A stretch of 64,000 nucleotides of DNA from Cenococcum geophilum 1.58. Its lineage: Eukaryota; Ascomycota; Dothideomycetes; Gloniales; Gloniaceae. The stretch is taken from positions 744,001 through 808,000 of the forward strand of contig KV748192.1 of assembly GCA_001692895.1 (NCBI GenBank), read 5' to 3'. The notes below the pieces were generated by a model that was not told the DNA's origin, searched no databases, and was given only the letters and a program-made list of their open reading frames with translations. Positions 56,741 through 64,000 of this stretch are shown piece by piece. The stretch's first letter is position 1; every line of letters starts with the position of its first letter. A program made the position numbers and the translations under genes.

Positions 56741-59700
56741 TAGATAGTAGAGTAACGCGGAACTATATCTTACTAGTAGTAGTAAAGAGAATGGGGCTAC
56801 CTTATAGACAAAAGGAGCAACCTTACCTATTAGTTACAATTTTAGGAGATCTAATAACCTATAGAGGAGGGATTATTAATCTTAAAATAGGACCTATTTA
56901 GATAACTATTAAAGGAAGATAAATTGAGATGTCTTTTAATATCCTACTATTAGGACAGGATAAGGCAGTATTAGGTATGCCTTAGTTACAGAAATATAAT
57001 CTAAGGATTAATTAGATTACAGGTTAGGTTAATATTAGGGATACTTAACGCTATAAGATGTGATAATAAGCTAAGATAGTATAATACCAAGTCGGAGCAA
57101 TATATAAGGAGACTAAGTAAGGCTTAAGTTATATACTAAAGAGATACCACAAGTACGGCAAGAAACTATGGTTACTGGAAAGTAAAAAGCTGTTAGAGTA
57201 TATAGCGTAGGACTATAAAATAGAGTTAGAACTGGGAATAAGTCTAAAGTTCTTTCTAATCTATAAGCTTACTAAGGAAGAAGGTAGAGCACTAAAAGAG
57301 TTTATCTAGGAAAATTTATAAAAAGGATATATTAGACCATCATAGTTATTAGCAGGATATCTAGTACTATTTATACCAAAAAAGAATAGTAAACTAAGAC
57401 TATGTATTAACTATAGACAGTTAAATAGCATCACCAAAAAGGATAGGTATTCTTTACCCTTAATTAGCGAAATCTAAGACAGGATAGGTAATACGCAAAT
57501 CTTTATAAAGATAGATCTAAGATGGGCGTACTATTAGATTAGGATTAAGGAAGGCGACGAGTAGAAAGCAGCCTTTAGGTCAAAGAAAGGACTATATAAA
57601 CTATTAGTTATATAATTCGGGCTTATAAACGCACTAGCAACGTTCTAGAAGCGTATTAATAATATATTAGGAGAATACTTAGATAAGTTTGTTATGGTAT
57701 ATCTTAATAATATTATTATCTACTTAATAACTAAGGAAGAATACGGAGAACACGTTAAATAGGTCTTAAAGAGACTATAAGAAGAATAGATGCTAGTAGC
57801 AATTAAGAAATGCGAGTTCTTCACTAGGAAGACCGATTTCGTAGGATTTATTATTAAACTAGGCCAACTTAGCATAGATCTAAAAAAGATTAAGGCTATA
57901 GTGAATTGGCAAGAACTAGAGAACGTTATGCAGTTAAGATTGTTCCTAGGGTTTTGCAATTACTGCAGAAGGTTTATAGCGTAGTAGTTAAAGGATATTA
58001 AACCATTTACGTGGTTAATAAAGAAAGAAGAACTATAGATATAGGGAGAGGAATAAAGAGAACTCTTTAGGAAAGTCAAGGAGTTATTTACCTAGGAGCT
58101 AGTTCTTAAGATCTATTAACCAGGACTAAAGACGGTTGTAGAAACAAATGCATTAGACTATATACTAGGGGCATACTTTATATAAAGGCATTAAGATAGA
58201 TGGCACCTAGTGGTATACTATAGTCAGAAGATAACACCACTAGAGTTAAACTATAATATCTATAACAAGGAGTTATTAGGTATAGTTATAGTATTAAAAA
58301 AATAGAGAGCATTCTTATAAGGTATGGAAAAACCATTTATAGTTAAGACGGATTATAAGAACCTAATAGGATTCTTAATAATAAAGGAACTTAACCAAAG
58401 ATAGGTTAGATGGGCAGAGATGCTTATAGAATACTATTTCGAGATTTAGCATACCAAGGGTACAGACAACACGTAAGCAGATACTCTAAATTAAAAAGCT
58501 AAATTATAAAGCGATAAGAAGCCATTAGGGGCTTTACTACAAAAAGATATAGATGGATTAATTAGGTACAATTATCCAAAAATTATAGTAACTTAAGAAG
58601 AGCTAAATAAGGTTTACGAGACACTAGAGAGCCTTTAGGCATAAAGGATTCTAGAAGCACAGCTAGAAGATCTATAGACGGATATATACGAAAGTTAAGA
58701 AGTAAAGTACATCCTAAAAAGTATAGCGGAGCAGTTTGTGGAGGACTTCTATAAGGGACTAACTTAAGGACATAATAGAGCTATAAGCTTAGTATTAAGA
58801 CTCTAGGAGGAGTATATTATTAACGGAATCTAGAGGATAGCTAGAAGGGTCACTAGAGAGTATCTAGATTGCTAAAGGAATAAACTAACAAGGCATAAAC
58901 TATATAGAGGGTTACAACCTATTAAAATACTAGAGAGACTATGGGAGGTTATATTATAGGACTTTATTATTAAGTTACCAAAGTTAAGAGATCCTATTAC
59001 CGGACAAGATCACAACGCAATCTTAGTAATAGTAGATAAGCTTATAAAGTGGGGATACTTTATAGCATACACAAAAGAAATCTTAGCGGAAGATATCGCT
59101 AGAATCTATATTAAAGAAGTGTTTATAAGATATAAAGCACTAAGCAAGATTATATTAAATAGGGATCTAAGATTTATAGTAGCATTTTAAGAGGTATTCT
59201 TAGCAAAGCAAGGAGTTTAAGCAGTAACTTCTATTGTATATTATCCGCAGACAGACGGTTAAACAGAAAGATTAAATTAGACGCTAGAATAGTATCTAAG
59301 GCATTATATTAATTATACATAGAATAATTGGGTATTGCTATTACTAGTTACGCAGTTTATATACAATACAACACCTTAAGAAGGAATAGGTATATTACCA
59401 TTTAAGGCAAATTATGGATATAAACTAAGAACATTATTATTACTACGGTAAGTAAATAAAACGAGTAGTATAGCTAAAGAAAGGATAAAGATATTAATAA
59501 ATCTTTATATAGACCTTATGGAATTAGTAAAGAAAGTATAAAAGAGAATAAAAAAGTACTATAATACTAAGAGATCTAAGGGACTAGATCTTAAGGAGGG
59601 AGATAAAGTATAGCTACTACACAAAAATTTTAAGAGTTAATAACTAAGCAAGAAGTTAGACCACGTTAGACTAGGACCTTTTAAAATTACATAAAGGATT

Positions 59701-60027
59701 TCACTGGTTACGTTTAAGTTAAACCTACTAGCTAAAATAAAGATCTACCCTATACAGTATATCGCAATACTAGAGCTAGCATACGGAAATGTTAAGCCAT
59801 TAGTTTATAAGGCAGACATATATAAAGGGCAAAAAGAAGATAAATGGCAAGTTTTAAAGATTATTAGTTATAAGGATATTAACAATAAAATATAGTACGA
59901 AGTTAAGTAGATAGGCTACACTGAAACTACCTAGAAGCCACTAGAAAATTTAAAGAACACTATAGGAAAGGTATAGGAGTATCGGAAGAGATTAGGTTAG
60001 GCAGCATTAATAAAAAAGGATTGCTAA
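56725..60027 (+). pseudogene. B pol: protease, RT, RNase H, integrase, chromodomain
   Basis: It starts in the -1 frame over the gag end (FKALIDSRVTRNYI, protease Asp in LIDS). RT runs from about 57390; YLNNIIIY is near 57695, and a stop-free run at 57790-57984 encodes the KKCEFFTRKTDFVGFI...FLGFCNYCRRFI end. RNase H is at about 58130-58490. Integrase is at about 58990-59420, with PQTDGQTER-type sequence near 59247. The chromodomain end (YWKRLG equivalent SEEIRLG/RKRLG) is near 59990. TAA at 60025. A RIP-mutated relic. Confidence 0.88.
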
Positions 60028-60391
60028 AGAATAAGTCACCTAAGGGGGACCCAAGAAGAGTAGTTGCCAAACTACTCGGATCTATTTCCTTCTCTATTAG
60101 AGGAGAATCCGTTTTTTTATTACTAAGTTCCTATAAACCTTATTCTATAAGTTTCTACTCCTTAAAACGAACCTTTTTATAAACCTTCTTAAGACAAAGT
60201 AAATAAGTAGACGCCGCGATATAAGTATCTAAAGCTTTTTATTTCGTATCTCGAGAATATTCTAACTTAGTAAGGGCTTAAGACAGTTTACCATCTAGCT
60301 ATATAACAGCAGATTAAACATAAAACCCTAAGACAAATTAATTAGGGAACCAGACGACTATTAAGAGTAATAGGTCGCGTATATTTAGCAT
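60000..60391 (-). pseudogene. B copy of conserved antisense reading frame, start codon kept
   Basis: On the minus strand ATG at 60391-60389 opens MLNIRDLLLLIVVWFPN. LDGKLS.ALTKLEYSRDTK, STYLLCLKKVYKKVRFKE and KLIE.GL.ELSNKKTDSPLI follow. The N-terminal 20 residues are hydrophobic, the rest basic and helix-prone. The interruptions I read are RIP-type TAA/TAG. It is the only copy with an intact ATG at this position. The C-terminal limit is uncertain because the frame runs into antisense pol. No family recognised. Confidence 0.62.
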
Positions 60392-60719
60392 TAGAGGTAA
60401 AGCGAACGTCATAGGACGAACGAATATTTGCTTTAGTGCACTCTAAGCAAGAGGACGGTTGTTATAAAGATAGGTTCGCTAACGCAACATAAACTAACCC
60501 CTCTTTTAAATAGCGAGAATATAAAGACGGTATGATCTTACTAAGAGATAATATCGCAGCAATAGTACGAGCACGACGTTGGGCGTATAAAGAAGAAATT
60601 GCTTTAGGTATAATAAGCAATAATATTAACCAAATTAATTAGACGGATATTATACCTCTAGTAGATAACTTAGAGATATTTAGGATCTTTAAGGACAAAA
60701 ATAAAGAGGAGGGAGATGG

Positions 60720-61140
60720 TGTTATGGACGCTTTAAGTATAATATTACGACTACTTGGAGAGGAGTCGGAAGAAGCTAGTTAGTTAATTTAGGCACGGTT
60801 TAGGATAGAGCCGGTAGAACTATGTAACGAGGAATAGTAACTAAGGTTACATAACGTGCTACGTATTAAATAAGAGGGATAAGAGGAACTTACGTACCTT
60901 ATATATAAGACGTACATCACGTATAAGAAGGATTTCATAGGAGTACGGTTATATATTTAAGGACCCTTAATCCCTACCTAGATAGTTCCTTCCTTGTAGT
61001 AATTCTTAGAATATAATTAGAGTTAATCTATTAGGCAACCACTCCACTAGTTGTTATTACGTTGTTGACTTCGTTACATTACCTATACACCTAGCCCATT
61101 GACGAGCCTATTGTAGTTCTTACTACAAGGTTCCGTTACA
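60720..61140 (+). repeat. B 3' LTR (421 bp)
   Basis: TGTTATGGACGC to TTCCGTTACA, then CTTAG. Same length as the 5' copy. Confidence 0.96.
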
Positions 61141-62758
61141 CTTAGTGGGGCGGTTTAGTGTCCGTCTAGCTAGTGGTATTAGTGTTAGTATTAATCGGAG
61201 TATAGGAAGATAATACCTCGCCAATAACGTGGCCGTATTCGTATTTGTTAGCGCGGAGTTGCTAATACTAGGCGTTATTAATGGGCTAAGCTCCTATATA
61301 GGGCATTATTTGGAGTAACTAAGCCATAGGGTTAAAGGGGGGAGGTTATTCGCTACGGCCATAATAGGCTCCGCGGTTGCCGCGTTTATAATAGACTCTA
61401 CAGTTACCGTATCCGCGGTTATTAGTTCGCGTTATTTAATGGGGTGGCATTAAGACTAGGTTTGCTATCTTAGCGGGGTTATAGGCGTCCTTTTAGTGGC
61501 CGGGTAGGCCATAAGCAAGGCACAGTCTATTATTAAAGCGGCGCTTACGCTCCGTGTCTAAGATTCTATTAAGGTCTATAGGTTCTCCAGTTACTACTAG
61601 GGTTAGAGTTAATATAGGGGTAGGGGCTTAAGTAGGTAGGTGGTGGTTAGCGTTCTTCTTAAGGTTAGCTTAGTATATATAGTTCGCGAGGTTCTTAGCA
61701 AATACATCCATTTGCTTACTCCAACCTATATAGTTATTATTATTAATTTTATAGGCAAGTCTAAGTACCAGCTCTTCTATTTTTAGAGAGATAAACTTTT
61801 AGAGTAGGTCTACCTTCTATTTATCTGTCTTTTTAGCGCGGGCTATTAGCTTATTAAGCTCTCCCTTCTAGGACTAGTAATTACGCTCGCCCTAGGGGAA
61901 ATAGTTAAGCTTATTCTTTACGACCTAGGTTATATTAAGGACCTTATAGTGGGCAGTAAGGTCTTTAAGTATATCTTCCTTAGCGGGCCATTTCCACGCA
62001 GATATATTGTTTGGGTTCTCGTATATAAGCTCTAGGCCCTGCTTAATAAACTTATAGGCCTTATCCTTTAGTTTATCCAAGATATAAAGGATCTGGGACT
62101 AAACTATATTAAAGTAGTCCTAGTCGCGGTTAAAGACTCCCTTAATCTTAATATGCTAGGTCTTAAAATTAGCTTATTATTCTAGCGGGGTGCCTTTTCC
62201 GCTAAATATTAGTAGGTCTTTAGACCTCCGTTTTTTCTGCTAGGTTACTACCGTTATTGTAGAGGTTAATTGTTTTAGAATGGCGATAGTTTCTACCTAG
62301 GAGTTAATAGTTCCTATCTAGAAAGCAATAAGGGCACTAAGGTTTTTATTAGCTTTCTTATTGGCGGTGTTTGTGTTATATATACACTATAGTCCTACTT
62401 TGATGTTATTAAGGAACTTATTAGTATAGTTGGTAAGGGTAAGGTAAGCTTTACTGGGCTTAAAGGTCTTAGGGTATAGTAGGAAGCGGCGGATTATCCA
62501 CGCGATATTAGGGTATATCTATATAAAGAGGTCTACGAAAACGTCGCGGGGGTTCTAGGTTTTGGCTATTTCGGCGTCATTAGTATCGCCTATCTAGGCG
62601 CTAGGTAAAAACTAAGGATCGTTCTAGGACTATACTAGGGATGTATTAGTTTTAGTAGAGGCACGCGCAGGTCGCGATTACTCTAGGGCGGAGGTTAATT
62701 AGCTGGGGTATAGGGAATTAGTAATTATAATGGGGCGCAAATTAAAGATACTACAAAC
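61141..62758 (-). pseudogene. C gag with zinc knuckle and RG-rich tail
   Basis: On the minus strand a gag frame runs from about 62700. Near 61545-61500 it shows RLCLAYGLPGH.KDAYNPA, a CCHC knuckle in which two Cys read as Tyr (TGC/TGT to TAT/TAC-type change). An Arg/Gly/Tyr/Asn-rich tail follows near 61450-61350 (NNRGYGN, RGNRGAYYGR). B is inserted shortly after, before the protease. The tail is typical of RNA-binding gag ends. Confidence 0.75.
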
Positions 62759-62942
62759 TGTTACAGTGCTGTAATAAAGTAGACTAAATAACTACGTTAT
62801 GGTATAAAGAGGAGAAGGTAAAAAGGGGGTATTGTATACAAATAGTAGGGCCAGCCGCTAAGGCACTAGTGGTGGGCTAGCTAATAGTAGGAAACAGTAC
62901 GAGATAGTATGGAACAGTATGCGTCAGGTTAGTGCCGTAACA
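62759..62942 (-). repeat. C 5' LTR (184 bp)
   Basis: TGTTACAGTGCTG to GTGCCGTAACA on the plus strand, followed by CTTAC. It differs from 48094-48277 by a few transitions. Confidence 0.95.
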
Positions 62943-62947
62943 CTTAC

Positions 62948-63480
62948 TTCGCCGACTATTATAGAACGCCACTACTAAAGATGCGTGTTGGCGACTAGGT
63001 ATAGCTAAATATATATAATATCTCTACACAGAGGCCTATAAAGTCACTTAATTATAAGAATCTTAGCCCCTATTAGATTAAACGAGTTATTAATAGGGGA
63101 GCTATATATAAGCTAGAGCTCTTACCTACCCTAGCTACCCGTAGAATATAGCCTATATTTTACCTATAGCTACTATACCTTTATTAGCCTAACCCCTTAC
63201 TAGAATAGATATAGCCTAAACCCCTACTAGTACTAATTTGAGATAAGAACAAAGACGAGAACTATAAGGAGTGGATTATTAAACGAATTATTAATTCTAA
63301 ATACTTTAGTAAAGGTAAAGGACGGCGGCTCTACTATAGAGTTATCTATATAGGATTTGATATAGATTAGCCAGAATAGTAACTATAGGAAGATTTTAAA
63401 AATGTAAAGGATCTAATTAGCGATTTTTATTATGTAAACCTATAGAAACTGGGCCTAAGTAGAGATTTTACACCTAATTC
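62948..63480 (+). pseudogene. D pol C-terminus with chromodomain
   Basis: Continues D pol after C. Near 63262-63400 it reads IIKRIINSKYFSKGKG then LYYRVIYIGFDID.PE, matching the chromodomain pattern (..I..SR...G...YLVKW.GY...TWEP). Trp codons at the expected sites read TAG. It ends before about 63480. Confidence 0.75.
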
Positions 63481-63800
63481 TCTATAGGAGCCCTTATAGA
63501 GTTAAACCGTTGCGCATTACTATATAAGGGCAAATTGCCGTTAAATTACCGTAGATTGCCGTTATATAACGGTAAAGTACGATTACGTGACCGGAAAATT
63601 GTTAAGATGTCTAGGAACTTTAACCAGCGGTTAAAGTTATTTAATTAGTTAGATTTTTAGGCGCCAAGTCTTATTACATAACGTTATTATAAGCCTTTAG
63701 TAATACCCCTTTTTTCTTCTCTATGCCTTAAATGTCCCTTCTATATATATATAGTAACCACAGCGTCGCCGGAGCTCTACCTCTATAGGAGGGGGGGTAG
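63481..63800 (+). other. D 3' region with shared palindrome and polypurine tract
   Basis: Noncoding. It holds the AACTTTAACC...GGTTAAAGTT motif at 63616-63638 and a GGAGGGGGGGTAG purine tract just before the 3' LTR. A short repeat of ATTGCCGTTA type occurs near 63534-63562. Confidence 0.7.
63616..63638 (+). repeat. Palindromic motif shared with E and C
   Basis: Left half AACTTTAACC, right half GCGGTTAAAGTT, followed by ATTTAATTAGTTAGATT. Same orientation relative to its element as in C. Confidence 0.78.
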
Positions 63801-63993
63801 TATTATAGAACCCTACCGTAGGGGCCTCTATAGGAGAGCCCTGTGCTCTTATATATACCTTATATATAGCTTATATTAGCTACGCGTAGGTATATTACCT
63901 CCTTACGCCTTTAACCCTTATAATTAATTGCGTAACGTTTTATAGACTCCTTAAATATATACGCTCTATAGCTATTACCCCTATCCTATAATA
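63801..63993 (+). repeat. D 3' LTR (193 bp)
   Basis: Begins TATTATAGAACCC and ends CCTATAATA, followed by TAACT. More RIP-altered than the 5' copy. Confidence 0.92.
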
Positions 63994-64000
63994 TAACTCC

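Larger units (their letters stand above)
53209..61140 (+). mobile_element. Gypsy chromovirus B, second full copy of family A
   Basis: 7,932 bp with two 421-bp LTRs (53209-53629, 60720-61140) and target duplication CTTAG at 53204-53208 and 61141-61145. It is colinear with A over its whole length, including the long gag frame, the -1 pol frame and the antisense frame. Inserted in C between gag and protease. Youngest layer of the right stack, yet clearly RIP-mutated. Confidence 0.96.
48094..62942 (-). mobile_element. Gypsy chromovirus C (minus), complete, hosting B
   Basis: 184-bp LTRs at 48094-48277 and 62759-62942, with target duplication CTTAC at 48089-48093 and 62943-62947. On the minus strand: gag (62700-61141), insertion B (target CTTAG), then protease, RT, RNase H, integrase, chromodomain (52960-48660) and a 3' region. 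C keeps more G+C than its neighbours and looks less RIP-mutated than the B element inserted into it. Confidence 0.94.
42733..63993 (+). mobile_element. Gypsy chromovirus D, complete, hosting C
   Basis: Two 193-bp LTRs (42733-42925 and 63801-63993) with target duplication TAACT at 42728-42732 and 63994-63998. Gag and pol run on the plus strand at 43000-48088, then element C (48094-62942), then the pol C-terminus with a chromodomain (63240-63450) and the 3' region. The two LTRs differ only by C/T and G/A changes in the stretches I compared, the 3' LTR being the more altered. Confidence 0.93.
38513..64000 (-). mobile_element. Gypsy element J (minus), hosting LINE2 and D
   Basis: A minus-strand member of the H/I subfamily. 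Its 3' LTR is 38513-38935. Its pol runs at 39650-40654 and 41995-42732, where D interrupts. D ends at 63993; after its TAACT duplicate only CC (63999-64000) of J is left in the window. The RT, gag and 5' LTR of J lie beyond the right edge. The left target site is CTAGT (38508-38512). Confidence 0.83.

Noticed and set aside
57720..57959. Minus-strand frame opposite B reverse transcriptase
   Set aside because: Shadow of the RT frame, which carries the KKCEFF and FLGFCNYCRRF motifs.
1..64000. Host protein-coding genes hidden between elements
   Set aside because: Every segment could be placed in an element or its untranslated region except 1-287, which has no frame.

Overview
The window looks like a repeat-only, gene-free block of a filamentous ascomycete (Pezizomycotina) genome. 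I found no cellular gene, tRNA or rRNA. Nearly all of it is transposable elements inserted into one another. The sequence is strongly A+T-rich and TA-rich. Every recognisable coding frame is broken by TAA/TAG (rarely TGA) codons where related copies or the family consensus would have Gln, Trp or Arg. Paired LTRs differ almost only by C/T or G/A changes. That is the footprint of repeat-induced point mutation (RIP), which points to the organism group. Letters A to N below are my own labels for the elements.

The layout is two nested stacks inside one old Ty3/gypsy element, M. Left stack: M (right part 35336-37568) was entered by L (minus; from left of the window, through 17434, to 35335). L was entered by H (plus, ends at 17433), A (21270-29220) and LINE1 (30011-32083). 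H was entered by E (minus, 853-15006) and by solo LTR N (15731-16557). E was entered by Ty1/copia element F (3840-10901), and F by Tc1-like DNA transposon G (9154-10610). Right stack: M was entered by I (plus, from 37569), I by J (minus, from 38513), J by LINE2 (40655-41994) and D (plus, 42733-63993), D by C (minus, 48094-62942), and C by B (plus, 53209-61140). Two foldback MITEs (15806-16250 and 37935-38343) sit inside LTR sequences. Matching target-site duplications on both sides prove most of these steps: AAAAT (E), ACCTC (F), TA (G and both MITEs), ATTAT (N), CTATA (A), an 11-bp repeat (LINE1), a 13-bp repeat (LINE2), TAACT (D), CTTAC (C) and CTTAG (B).

The gypsy elements fall into at least four groups: A/B with sister subfamily H/I/J; E and L/M, which have similar LTR ends and leader; C; and D. 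Chromodomain-like C-termini are readable in A, B, E, L, M, C and D, so these are chromoviruses. A and B carry two unusual features. The gag frame runs 1,023 codons in both copies, with about 670 codons after the zinc knuckle, before protease-RT-RNase H-integrase begins in the -1 frame. A conserved reading frame also lies on the opposite strand between pol and the 3' LTR; it is shared by A, B, H and J.

Other points of interest are an ORF1-only LINE relic, a second LINE-tailed insertion whose body is a G+C-rich 35-bp hairpin minisatellite, a palindromic motif found in the 3' regions of three different gypsy elements, and a CACGTG tandem array whose unit number differs between the two LTRs of F. 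Domain boundaries come from reading by eye and are approximate. LTR and target-duplication coordinates were counted base by base.
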